The notes beneath the pieces are model-generated. The model made no database searches. It saw only the letters and a list, made by a program, of their open reading frames with translations, and was not told the DNA's origin. Source: Ignavibacteriales bacterium (GTDB lineage: Bacteria > Bacteroidota > Ignavibacteria > UBA10030). Taken from it: DNA of 64,000 nt. The stretch is from assembly GCA_026390575.1 (NCBI GenBank), contig JAPLFR010000009.1, positions 62,001-126,000 on the forward strand. Direction: 5' to 3'. The translations under genes and the position numbers were made by a program. Shown here in pieces: positions 9,561 through 17,706 of the stretch; positions within the stretch are counted from its first letter, which is position 1, and every line of letters begins with the position of its first letter.

Positions 9561-10379
9561 CTATTGAATGATTTTCAATTCTCTCAATACGTTCTTCGTC
9601 AGTTCAATCCGGAAATTATTCTTTAATTCATCAAAACTGTCGACGATAATGTTCATCGCAAATACGCTGGTACCCGCATCGGTTTCCACAAACCCGACGT
9701 ACCAGCCAAGGAACTTATTATCAAAACAACCGCCGCCGCCTGTCTTTCCATACAGTTTGTACTGCGGAGTAGATTCGTACAGCATAATACCCTTGACGGT
9801 ATTGATGGATGTATCGGAGAATCCGTTCAGCCGATGCATATAGAGTTTCTTAAGAAATTCAATTTGCTCGTTGATCGAAATCTGAATGGAGCCGCACAGC
9901 CAAAACGTATCGTCCCCGCTCGAGATATCCTTGTTGCCGTACTCGAGAAGATTGACATACTTCGCCATGCGTTCGTGCCCAATCCTCCTTGCCAATTCCT
10001 GATAATACCACACACACGAATACTTAAAAGCCATTTTGAGTGACAAATCATGAAACCAGTATTTGAACGGCTCTGTGTTTAACATTTCTGCATCTCTGGG
10101 ATGCAGCACACTGTCATACTTGATAATAAATCCGGAATCGGGCACAACTCCGGTTTCCAGGCTAATGAGGGAGTTGGGAATCTTAAACGTAGAACATGGT
10201 GAAAGTCTCTTCTTACAGTGTTCTACGTTATATTGAACATACCTGTCTGTATTGAAACTGTAGACGCTGAACCCGCCTGCGTGTCCACCAAAATATGATT
10301 TGAGATCGACTGTATCAATCGTTTGGCCAAATACACTGTTGGTCAATATAAACGAACAAAGCAACAAGAGTTTTTTCAT
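9561..10379 (-). CDS. Class D (OXA-type) beta-lactamase
   Basis: I place the start at ATG 10379, giving a signal peptide (MKKLLLLCSFILTNSVFG) and 272 aa, usual for class D enzymes; an upstream GTG at 10421 would add 14 non-signal residues. All class D signatures are present: Ser-Thr-Phe-Lys (residues 63-66, catalytic Ser and the Lys normally carboxylated), Ser-Cys-Val, Tyr-Gly-Asn, an FWL segment and Lys-Thr-Gly, followed by GWYVGFVE. Family members hydrolyse penicillins, sometimes cephalosporins or carbapenems, in the periplasm. No mobile element or integron is attached, so it looks chromosomal and intrinsic. The substrate range cannot be read from sequence. Confidence 0.93.
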   Translation of the reverse strand: MKKLLLLCSFILTNSVFGQTIDTVDLKSYFGGHAGGFSVYSFNTDRYVQYNVEHCKKRLSPCSTFKIPNSLISLETGVVPDSGFIIKYDSVLHPRDAEMLNTEPFKYWFHDLSLKMAFKYSCVWYYQELARRIGHERMAKYVNLLEYGNKDISSGDDTFWLCGSIQISINEQIEFLKKLYMHRLNGFSDTSINTVKGIMLYESTPQYKLYGKTGGGGCFDNKFLGWYVGFVETDAGTSVFAMNIIVDSFDELKNNFRIELTKNVLRELKIIQ

Positions 10380-10421
10380 GTAATAGTCCCGAATGAAGTA
10401 GCAATGAATTGACCTGATCAC

Positions 10422-10790
10422 TAAAAAAGTAATCTTTTATGAACTTAGTAAAAAATCTATTATGGATCAAAGGAGCATATTGAATCAAACTGGCATGGAC
10501 GAAGGGACACAATCTATGCCATGGAGGTATTTGCTCTTGCGGATATATGTAAAACCTAGTACCATTGCATTGTAGCGCACCTTGCCAGTGGACAAGCCAA
10601 CTCGTTCACTGAAATGAAAAAACTCGTTTTACTCATGTTATACAAATGCCTATACTCGTGACCGTCACTCACGAAATCCAAACACAGCAAGTGACGGTCA
10701 CGCTCGTGCTTGCAGATAAATGTAAAACTAACTACTATACATCCGTAAAACGCACCTCGCAACACAATTTTCCAAAACAGGTTTGGTAAG
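10422..10790. repeat. Repeat-rich intergenic region (copy A of a dispersed repeat)
   Basis: No gene. It contains inverted repeat GTGACCGTCACT (10658-10669) and AGTGACGGTCAC (10690-10701), preceded by an ATGAAAAAACTCGTTTTACTC block (10601-10635) and followed by a CTCGTGCTTGCAGATAA segment. Related copies lie at 12319-12425 and 19640-19740. A TGTAAAAC-TACCATT word occurs at about 10549 and, in weaker form, about 10722, so the region is internally duplicated. The segment just before the next gene (10756-10792) is itself duplicated at 12536-12572. Confidence 0.75.
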
Positions 10791-11258
10791 ATGAAAAAGA
10801 ATTCAATTTGGGTCGCTGCTTTTTGTCTTTTTCTAACCGGATACGCGCAAGCACAGATTTCAGAAGCTCATGCCATCGAATATGTAAAACGAATCTCTCC
10901 ATCGGAACTGGATTCGACGTTGCCAGAGGGGAAACTTTCAGATTGGTTGACAAAAATTTTCGGCAAGGATGCCACAGTAGAATGGGAACTCAATGATTGC
11001 GGTGAGCAAACCGGTAATCCGTACGTCGACAAACAACGCGACCTTCCGATTTGTGTAGAGATTTATGCAAAGCTCGCCGAACGTCGGAAGCTCTGGATTA
11101 CAATTCTCGTTGGAACAGATCAGCAAGGAATCATTGATTCTCCTGCCATCTATTCCTTGTATCTCGAATCGGATGGACAAATCCGATCATTCACACGCCT
11201 TAGTCAGGTTGCGAACGCGTTAACACACTTCCCTCTTGGGAAAACCAAAAAGCAGTGA
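10791..11258 (+). CDS. Small exported protein of unknown function
   Basis: 155 aa with a classical signal peptide (MKKNSIWVAAFCLFLTGYAQA), so periplasmic. The mature part has a Cys pair (in NDCGEQ and LPICVEIYAK) that could form a disulfide. I do not recognise a family. The stop overlaps the GTG of the next frame, and the downstream beta-lactamase-like gene begins at once, so the two form an operon. Its upstream region is repeated after that gene. Confidence 0.65.
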   Translation: MKKNSIWVAAFCLFLTGYAQAQISEAHAIEYVKRISPSELDSTLPEGKLSDWLTKIFGKDATVEWELNDCGEQTGNPYVDKQRDLPICVEIYAKLAERRKLWITILVGTDQQGIIDSPAIYSLYLESDGQIRSFTRLSQVANALTHFPLGKTKKQ

Positions 11259-11263
11259 ATGCG

Positions 11264-12304
11264 ATGAATAGTAAAAAAGTTCTTCCCTCTTTGTTCATCT
11301 TCCTTTCGGTTTTATGTTTTTCGTGCAAAGATAATACCGTTGAGCCGAGTGGAACGTCCGGGGCACTAGAAGAAGCTTTTTCAATCGCAGCCCAGAACGC
11401 GAACTTAAGATGTTTGATCGTCCATAAAGACGATCATATTATGAAAGAACAGTATTTCCATCCGGGCGATTCCTCCGCAGCGCATGATGTGCGTTCCGTT
11501 ACCAAAAGCGTGATGTCCACTTTGATTGGAATTGCCATCGATCAAGGGATCATCCCATCAGAGGAGCAGAAGATCGGTGATTACCTGCAGCCGCTAGTTG
11601 GCACCATAGACTCGGCGAAAGCGAGTATTAAGCTACACGATGTGCTTTCCATGAGCAGCGGCCTTTCCGGAAATGACATTCCAGACGTATCTGAATACAA
11701 CAACTGGTTCAATGCTCCCAATCAACTTGAATACACTCTCAATAAATCCTTGATTCATCAACCCGGCGAGGCATTCGGATACAATACCGGAGCGTCGCAC
11801 TTAACATCCGCGATACTCACACAAGTCACAGGAGAGTCGACCTTTCAATTTGCAAAGCAGTACCTTTTCCAGCTCCTCGGAATAGCAGATCATTCCTGGG
11901 GAAAAGACAAACAAGGAATCTACAACGGCGGTGCAGCACTATCCCTGACTCCTTATGACATGCTCAAGATTGGTCAGCTCTACCTGAATAAAGGAATGTA
12001 TAATGGAGTTCGCATTGTCTCTGAAGATTGGATTGAAAAAGCATCCACATTCAAGATAACAACCAATGATATCGAACCTTTTAGTCCGGGCTATGGATAT
12101 TTCTGGTGGATTGGAAACAGTGCATCACACGGATATTTCTTTGCTAATGGATATGGCGGACAATTCATTGTTGTTGTTCCTGATGTCAGGTTAATCGTTG
12201 TTGCAACAAATAATTGGTCAAATGTTCCAACCGACACGGCAAATCAGCAATGGTACAATACATTAGATGTGATTATAAATAAAATAATCCCTCTCTACAA
12301 ATGA
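11264..12304 (+). CDS. Class C beta-lactamase-like serine hydrolase (lipoprotein)
   Basis: About 347 aa from ATG 11264 (a GTG at 11255 is possible). The N-terminus is hydrophobic and ends Leu-Cys-Phe-Ser-Cys, a relaxed lipobox, so the protein is probably lipid-anchored. The beta-lactamase/transpeptidase fold is marked by Ser-Val-Thr-Lys, a Tyr-Asn-Thr-Gly motif and GGQFIVVVPD, together with SMSSGLSG and LTPYDMLKIGQLYLN. Family members include 6-aminohexanoate-dimer hydrolases, esterases and D-amino peptidases; true AmpC activity should not be assumed. It overlaps or nearly touches the preceding exported-protein gene. Confidence 0.88.
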   Translation: MNSKKVLPSLFIFLSVLCFSCKDNTVEPSGTSGALEEAFSIAAQNANLRCLIVHKDDHIMKEQYFHPGDSSAAHDVRSVTKSVMSTLIGIAIDQGIIPSEEQKIGDYLQPLVGTIDSAKASIKLHDVLSMSSGLSGNDIPDVSEYNNWFNAPNQLEYTLNKSLIHQPGEAFGYNTGASHLTSAILTQVTGESTFQFAKQYLFQLLGIADHSWGKDKQGIYNGGAALSLTPYDMLKIGQLYLNKGMYNGVRIVSEDWIEKASTFKITTNDIEPFSPGYGYFWWIGNSASHGYFFANGYGGQFIVVVPDVRLIVVATNNWSNVPTDTANQQWYNTLDVIINKIIPLYK

Positions 12305-12801
12305 GTGTGTTACATCCTTACTCGTGACCGTCACTCACGAAATCCAAATACGGCAAGTGACAGTCACGCTCGTGCTTGCAGATAACTATAAAACTGAGTA
12401 CCATTACTGCGTAGTGCGCACCGCCGGAGGCCTGAGAATGTATCAAGCGATAGTTTGATTCTATTTTTGAGTCTCGGAGGATTCTACGCAGATATTCCTC
12501 AGGCCGGAGGCATGACTAGAGGGATATCTTAGCAACTCGCAATACAATTTTCCAAACAGGCTTGGTATGATGAATGTAGATTCGTTGGTACCAAAGAAAC
12601 ATTTTTGTATGGCTGGATTACGGCCAATTGAAGCGATTGTTTAACTGAAAGTGACCACTACAAAGACAATATTCATCCTTGACACAGAATATATTACAAC
12701 AACGCAATGCGGCTTGCATGATGTCAATCAATATTGCAGAAAACAAAATAAACTGACGATTTTTACTTAAGGCAATTAAAATATGATGGATAAATAATAT
12801 A
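12305..12801. repeat. Mosaic of duplicated segments between the hydrolase and the HNH-nSTAND gene
   Basis: 497 bases with no confident gene. From left: copy B of the GTGACCGTCAC repeat (12319-12425; inverted arms 12324-12335 and 12356-12367 with one mismatch); an inserted element bounded by direct 9-mers GCCGGAGGC at 12423 and 12503 with inverted GGCCTGAG/CTCAGGCC ends; then 12536-12572, a copy of the sequence just upstream of the 10791 gene, ending exactly at an ATG. That ATG (12570) opens only a 24-codon frame ending at 12644. The rest is A+T-rich and leads into the next gene. Confidence 0.7.
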
Positions 12802-15309
12802 ATGTCATTAGAGAAAACATACATTCAGTATGGCGTGCCAAGTAATTGGGCTCATGATTATGAGCTTATTGGAATCTCAACAACTACCTTTAAGCAAACG
12901 TCAAAGAAAAATCTCAATGACAAGTATAAGATACCACCAAAACAGGTTGATTTTGTTAAGGATTGTTTGACGAGAGAGCCAATTGACGAACATACATCGC
13001 AAACTTTATTAGAGCGAAGCAATTTCACTTGTTGTTTGTGTAAGGGGACCAAAAGTGATTCATATATCATACATCACATCGAGGAATATTCAAAATCGCA
13101 GGATAATTCTTATAACAACCTCGCCGTATTATGTCCGAACGATCACGACGAAGCACATAAACAAGGAAAGTCTTTAACAAATAAAATAACTAGTGATAAT
13201 ATTCGAAAGGCAAAAGCAAAGTGGCAGAAACAAGTAATAAGAGAAAATAATAAGAAGGCATTAAATAAACCAACCAGAGGAAGTATTAAAGATTGGAAAA
13301 AAGTAAATCCATATAAAGAATTACAATCATATACTGAAAGCGACAAAGAATATTTTTTTGGCCGTAAAGAAGAAATCGAAGAATTATTAACTAGGATAAA
13401 TAATTATAATATTGTTGGTCTTTTTGGTGAATCTGGGACAGGTAAAACCTCTCTTGTGAATGCAGGATTAATTCCCAATTTCAAGAACGAGGGTATTATT
13501 ACTATTTCAGTCAGATGCCTTGACGAACCAATTAAAAGAATTAGAGAAGAGCTTTTTAAAACACTGAAAGAAAATAAAATATCTAGTCAGACAATTGAAG
13601 AATTGGCTGCAATCGACACTTTTCCACATCTAATTATGCAGCTTAAGTCATTTGTTGATAAGGAAAACAGAAACCTTATAATTGTTATTGACCAGTTTGA
13701 GGAAATATTCACAAGAGCGAGGGAAGTAGAGAGAGAACATTTGTCAAAAGGTATTATGGAATCATTGGCCGCACCACCAATAAAAGGAAAGATATATTTT
13801 CTACTTTCATTGAGAGAAGATTATATAGGAGAGCTATGGGATTGGTCGCATTTATATAATCTTGAAGAGGCTTGGATTCATCAATATAGAATAAAAAGGT
13901 TAAACGAAGTGAAGGCTTTTGAAGCAATAGTCGAACCTCTTAATAAACTTGGCATTAAGGTGAGTGAAAAATTTATTCTTCAACTAATTGTGGAGTTAAA
14001 GAAAATTGGCGATGACTTAATATATCCCCCTTACTTGCAAATAGTATGTTCGAAATTATTCGATGAATATAAGTGCCAAAATTCTACTTCAAAACCAACA
14101 ATTGAGTTTGGACAAAATCTATATAAAGGGACAGATTGTGCCGAATCAATCATTACTGATTATTTAAGTGAATCAATGTTGGAAGGATTAACTGAAGAAG
14201 AAAAACTTTATGCTCAGAATACATTAGATTTGCTGACCGGTCCTGAAGGACTAAGAACTTTTCTTAATATTGAAGAAGTTAGCAGGCATATAGGAACAAC
14301 CAAGACCAACGCTCAACACGTCGTTGAACATTTAATAAAAAAGAAAATTGTTCACCCAGTAGTTGGAGACGATAATGCCATTGGTTATGAATTAGTGCAT
14401 GATTTCTTATCAAAAAGGTTTTTTGACAAATTAGGTCCAGAAGCACAAAGAGCAAAAACGACAATTGATATATTCAGAAAAGCTTTTAAAGAATGGAAAC
14501 AACATGGGGTATTAGCTAGTAAAGATAGATTAGAAATATTATATCCGAATATTAAGCAACTTATTTTAAACGATGAAGAATGGACTTTTCTAATAAAAAG
14601 TAGCTTTAGTGTCTATTGGAACTTTGAAAATAAATGGGTCACTATTATTGAGCCTGCGGAACTGACTAGTATATGTCTAAACTTAATTAATGATAAGGAT
14701 ACCGAAATAAATGAAAAAGCAATTAGCGCGCTTGGGGGGACAAAAAATAAAGAAATTACACCTACCCTTATAAAAATTATTGAATCGTCAAAATTAGCGA
14801 TTTCAGTTAGGAATACAGCTATTGATCAATTTTCTTCAAATATAGTAGATATAAGAATTATTAATATTTTAAGAAACATCATTAAGAATGAGAAAAATTA
14901 TAAATTAAGAAAAACCGCAGTATACGCATTTAGTAATAATCTAAATAAGTTGGTAAAGTCTGATAAAAATATTATAAATCGGGAAATAAACATTCTATTC
15001 GAAGCATTAAATGACCCCAAGACCCAAGTACGCAAGCAAGTAGCAGATGTTTTTGGTTATATATTGATAAATGATGAATCTGTAGAACCATTAATTGAAA
15101 GACTAAAGAAAGAAGATAGCATCTCTTCTAGAAAAGCTATAGTTTCTGCTTTGGCTTCATTATCGAGAAGAGGACTAGCTATAAATTTAATTCATTCGGT
15201 TTTTAAAAGAATATCTTCTGATACAGATGAAGATTACAGAATAAAAGAAGAAGCAAAACTCGGATTATCCACTCTTTTGGCACAGAATATAGAAATATCA
15301 AAATCCTAA
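12802..15309 (+). CDS. HNH nuclease - nSTAND NTPase - HEAT-repeat protein (candidate anti-phage defence)
   Basis: 835 aa in three parts. Residues ~70-125 are an HNH nuclease with Cys77-x2-Cys80, His91-His92, an Asn-Asn pair and Cys111...His115...His119. Residues ~168-545 are a STAND NTPase of the nSTAND1 type: NPYKELQSYTESD and YFFGRKEE entry, Walker A GESGTGKTS (209-217), Walker B LIIVIDQFEE (292-301), then a winged-helix-like segment ending in a YELVHDFLSKRF sensor. From ~620 to 830 are HEAT-like helical repeats. Effector-NTPase-repeat order is the plan of Avs and other STAND immune ATPases, where the repeats sense a phage product and the effector cuts nucleic acid. The gene is markedly more A+T-rich than its neighbours and sits among duplicated sequences, suggesting transfer. 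The defence role is inferred. Confidence 0.85.
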   Translation: MSLEKTYIQYGVPSNWAHDYELIGISTTTFKQTSKKNLNDKYKIPPKQVDFVKDCLTREPIDEHTSQTLLERSNFTCCLCKGTKSDSYIIHHIEEYSKSQDNSYNNLAVLCPNDHDEAHKQGKSLTNKITSDNIRKAKAKWQKQVIRENNKKALNKPTRGSIKDWKKVNPYKELQSYTESDKEYFFGRKEEIEELLTRINNYNIVGLFGESGTGKTSLVNAGLIPNFKNEGIITISVRCLDEPIKRIREELFKTLKENKISSQTIEELAAIDTFPHLIMQLKSFVDKENRNLIIVIDQFEEIFTRAREVEREHLSKGIMESLAAPPIKGKIYFLLSLREDYIGELWDWSHLYNLEEAWIHQYRIKRLNEVKAFEAIVEPLNKLGIKVSEKFILQLIVELKKIGDDLIYPPYLQIVCSKLFDEYKCQNSTSKPTIEFGQNLYKGTDCAESIITDYLSESMLEGLTEEEKLYAQNTLDLLTGPEGLRTFLNIEEVSRHIGTTKTNAQHVVEHLIKKKIVHPVVGDDNAIGYELVHDFLSKRFFDKLGPEAQRAKTTIDIFRKAFKEWKQHGVLASKDRLEILYPNIKQLILNDEEWTFLIKSSFSVYWNFENKWVTIIEPAELTSICLNLINDKDTEINEKAISALGGTKNKEITPTLIKIIESSKLAISVRNTAIDQFSSNIVDIRIINILRNIIKNEKNYKLRKTAVYAFSNNLNKLVKSDKNIINREINILFEALNDPKTQVRKQVADVFGYILINDESVEPLIERLKKEDSISSRKAIVSALASLSRRGLAINLIHSVFKRISSDTDEDYRIKEEAKLGLSTLLAQNIEISKS

Positions 15310-15478
15310 AAAAGATTCAGGCTTCAACTTGAAATGGAAATTGTTATTAATCTCATCTTGATCCCAAACTCAGTTTGGGAACGTACACAAAGCTCTGTTT
15401 CGTAACAAGAATGAAGTAATGTCTGAAAGCTAGAAGGGAAATGGAATGGCTTAATTAAAGTTAGTATGGAGAACAACA

Positions 15479-15961
15479 ATGCGCAACGAAACTAACGAAC
15501 CCGAATGCTGTCCCAAATTTGATCCTGCACCGTGGGACGGTAAAACATTCGAATGGAACAACAAGCTGTTTATCAAAGATAAAGTCTTCACACTTTTCTA
15601 TATGCCGATCAATTTTGGCAAGGTGATGATACGCTTAAATGAAAAAGTTGATAAAGCCGGTGCAACCATGCCAGATTGGCTCTGCCTTTCGGATCATACA
15701 TCAAAATGGAATATGGATGTCTACCTTGCAGTCGATAAAGAAGTCCCCGGCGCTGAAAATGCATCGCTCACAGGAAAGTTTTTGAGCAAGGTGTACGAAG
15801 GGGCTTTTAAAGAAACAGGAAAATGGTGCAAGGACTTTGAAATCTATGCGGCAGGCAAATGTGTGAAAATAAAGAAGTGGTATATGTGGTACACGACGTG
15901 TCCCAAATGCGCGAAGAAGTACGGAAAGAATTATGTTGTGGTAGTTGCTCTAGTGGAATAA
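15479..15961 (+). CDS. Conserved Cys-rich protein of unknown function
   Basis: 160 aa, no signal peptide. It has an N-terminal Cys-Cys-Pro-Lys-Phe-Asp-Pro motif, Trp-rich core segments (PAPWDGKTFEWNN), and a C-terminal TTCPKCAKKYGKNYVVVVA motif that could bind a metal. I do not recognise the family with confidence; similar proteins have been labelled hydrolase in archaea and bacteria without clear evidence. GGAG precedes ATG 15479. The last ~14 codons are found again twice downstream (16669-16749, 16864-16944) with conservative changes and an intact stop, so paralogous copies once lay there. Confidence 0.7.
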   Translation: MRNETNEPECCPKFDPAPWDGKTFEWNNKLFIKDKVFTLFYMPINFGKVMIRLNEKVDKAGATMPDWLCLSDHTSKWNMDVYLAVDKEVPGAENASLTGKFLSKVYEGAFKETGKWCKDFEIYAAGKCVKIKKWYMWYTTCPKCAKKYGKNYVVVVALVE

Positions 15962-15998
15962 AAGATCTTCGTTCCCAAACTACCAGCCCAAAAAAACG

Positions 15999-16120
15999 AA
16001 CCCCCCATTCTGGAGGAGTATCTGCGTAGTTATTGTGGTCCCGCGGTGCGGGACTTCTATAATACGCGCCTTCATACGAAGGGGGGAAGTTCCGATGCAG
16101 TTTAATCGGAACGGGGGGTT
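15999..16120. repeat. Compound palindromic leader before the DUF559 gene
   Basis: Outer arms AACCCCCC (near 15999) and GGGGGGTT (16113-16120) enclose three hairpins: GTCCCGC/GCGGGAC (16038-16054, 3-base loop), CCTTC-ATAC-GAAGG (near 16070-16083) and GTTCCGAT/ATCGGAAC (about 16089-16112). The outer arms match those of the element at 16806-16854, so this is probably a member of the same repeat family. Confidence 0.55.
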
Positions 16121-16130
16121 AGTGAAAGCT

Positions 16131-16538
16131 ATGACTCTTATTTATAATAAAAAGGAAAGCCAACAAAGACGAAGATATCTTCGCCAAAACATGCCGAAGT
16201 CAGAAGTGTTGTTATGGGTAAAACTCAAAAATAAACAAATGCACGGAGAGCGATTTTTGAGACAATACAGTGTTGACCAATATATTATCGACTTCTATTG
16301 TCCACGATTGAAACTTGCCATCGAAGTAGATGGTGACTCGCACTTTATTGGAGACGCCCAAGAGTACGATAAAGAACGACAGAGTTATATTGAGGCACTC
16401 AGCATTCACTTTTTGCGTTTTACAAACACGGATATCTGCGAAAACATAGATGGTGTATGCCAAACGATTTGGGAAAAAATAGAACATACAAAAAGAATAC
16501 GTCCTGTATCGAATGGTAAAAGAGGTGCAACGGATTGA
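16131..16538 (+). CDS. DUF559 / Vsr-like endonuclease-domain protein
   Basis: 135 aa from ATG 16131; 32 upstream codons in frame come from the palindromic repeat and are unlikely to be translated. The DUF559 fold is recognised by RRYLRQNMPKSE, LKNKQMHGERFLRQ, YIIDFYCPRLKLAIEVDGDSH and a late FLRFTN segment. It is related to very-short-patch-repair and PD-(D/E)XK-type nucleases; the Asp of IIDFYC and the Glu of IEVDG would be active-site residues. Such genes are widely dispersed and often found between repeats. Catalytic activity and biological role are unknown. Confidence 0.85.
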   Translation: MTLIYNKKESQQRRRYLRQNMPKSEVLLWVKLKNKQMHGERFLRQYSVDQYIIDFYCPRLKLAIEVDGDSHFIGDAQEYDKERQSYIEALSIHFLRFTNTDICENIDGVCQTIWEKIEHTKRIRPVSNGKRGATD

Positions 16539-16668
16539 ATTTCTGAAATCTCTCCAGAACCGAAGAGAAATTTAAACTACAGAACCATCACTAGAGAATC
16601 CTAGTCAGTCTGCGCTAGCCTGTAGCGAGCTTGCCGAGTTATCGAAGACTGATAAAAAAGAGAGAGCA

Positions 16669-16749
16669 TTGTGTTCGTGAGTGCAACTCACTCACAACTA
16701 ACAGTACGGCAAGAATTATATTGTGGTAGTTGCCCAAGTGGAATAAAAG
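16669..16749 (+). repeat. 81-bp direct repeat, copy 1, carrying an orphan gene 3' end
   Basis: Near-identical to 16864-16944 (same length, offset 195). Each copy has a CAACTCACTCACAACTAACAG block followed by 15 codons matching the end of the 15479 gene, including its stop. In this copy the codons read QYGKNYIVVVAQVE-stop: a remnant of a lost paralogue. Confidence 0.8.
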
Positions 16750-16805
16750 TTCAGGAGTGAAACTCCTTCACAACATAGAGAAATTTCATGGTTTAACTCT
16801 ATTGA

Positions 16806-16854
16806 AACCCCCCATATTCCCCCCTTCACTTGAAGGGGGGAGAAAAGGGGGGTT
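16806..16854. repeat. Nested perfect palindrome of C/G runs
   Basis: AACCCCCC (16806-16813) pairs with GGGGGGTT (16847-16854); inside, CCCCCCTTC (16819-16827) pairs with GAAGGGGGG (16832-16840) around a 4-base loop. No T-run follows directly. Probably a small dispersed palindromic element, related by its outer arms to 15999-16120. Confidence 0.75.
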
Positions 16855-16863
16855 GGAGTGCAC

Positions 16864-16944
16864 TTGTGTTCGTGACTGCAACTCACTCACAACTAACAGT
16901 ACGGAAAGAATTATGTTGTGGTAGTTGGTCAAGTGGAATAAAAG
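16864..16944 (+). repeat. 81-bp direct repeat, copy 2, carrying an orphan gene 3' end
   Basis: Second copy of the unit at 16669-16749. Its terminal codons read QYGKNYVVVVGQVE-stop and the match to the 15479 gene continues past the stop through AAAAGATCTTCGTTCC, so the original intergenic sequence was duplicated along with the gene end. Confidence 0.8.
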
Positions 16945-16949
16945 ATCTT

Positions 16950-17054
16950 CGTTCCAAAATTCCCCGCCAGTTGATTCTCTTGTGCAAGGAACCTCTGTGC
17001 CCGTGTAATGTGTTGTTAATATAGTTATATCACACTTATTACAGGTAAAAAAAA
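16950..17054 (+). repeat. ~105-bp direct repeat, left copy (promoter-bearing)
   Basis: Aligns closely with 17934-18040, sharing GATTCTCTTGTGCAAGGAA, TGTGTTGTTAATATA and TATATCACACTTAT. The right copy leads directly into the YfiT start codon, whereas this copy ends in AAAAAAAAGAATC without an ATG. The two copies flank the doxX and CPXCG genes. Confidence 0.8.
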
Positions 17055-17144
17055 GAATCTCATTGCCTTACCCGATCACATTTTTAATGACCGGCACAAC
17101 AATAATCATACATAAACAGTCAAAATAAACAGGAGGTACTGACC

Positions 17145-17522
17145 ATGTCCAAAACCAGAAAGATTGCAGGTTGGGTGCTTGCAAGTTTATTGTTCGCTCT
17201 GCTGCTTATGAGCGGTGTTATGAAAATACTTGCCAGCGGGAGTTCCGACTCCGAAGTCGTCAAATCAATTATAAAATATGGGCTGGAAGGAAAAATAATT
17301 CTCATTGCAACGGGCGAACTTGTTTCAGCGCTCTTGTTTCTCATTCCCAAGACTTCATCCTTAGGGACATTACTTTTGTCTTCCCATTTTGGCGGAGCGA
17401 TTGCTACACACATGGAACACGGGGAAGCGTATTTCCCTGTCGTTGTCATCCTGTTGCTCATGTGGGTCACGAATTATTTGCGTAATCCAGAAATGTTAAG
17501 CTCATTCAAAAGAAAAAAGTAG
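17145..17522 (+). CDS. DoxX-like membrane protein
   Basis: 125 aa with four predicted membrane helices (residues ~8-28, ~50-68, ~72-90, ~95-112), consistent with the DoxX/DoxD-like family. A strong AGGAGGT site precedes ATG 17145. Related proteins have been linked to redox or thiosulfate-related membrane functions, but small DoxX-like proteins generally lack assigned roles. The gene lies inside the segment bounded by the 105-bp direct repeats. Confidence 0.8.
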   Translation: MSKTRKIAGWVLASLLFALLLMSGVMKILASGSSDSEVVKSIIKYGLEGKIILIATGELVSALLFLIPKTSSLGTLLLSSHFGGAIATHMEHGEAYFPVVVILLLMWVTNYLRNPEMLSSFKRKK

Positions 17523-17706
17523 AGTTGGACGCTTCGATATAAATTATACGATATACATTCACACTACATTCTAGTGCCACTACAATTAAGTAATATTGTG
17601 TTTTATTACTACTAAGTTCATTTTTTTCGTGGCACTGTGCCGCATGGAATACAATATCATTTTTTTGAAACGGCACTAGGAAGCTGAGTTTGGGTGCAAG
17701 AAGCAC

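Noticed and set aside
12618-12824. 68-codon minus-strand frame upstream of the HNH-nSTAND gene
   Set aside because: Overlaps the start of a real gene, no ribosome site and no recognisable domain; chance A+T-rich frame.
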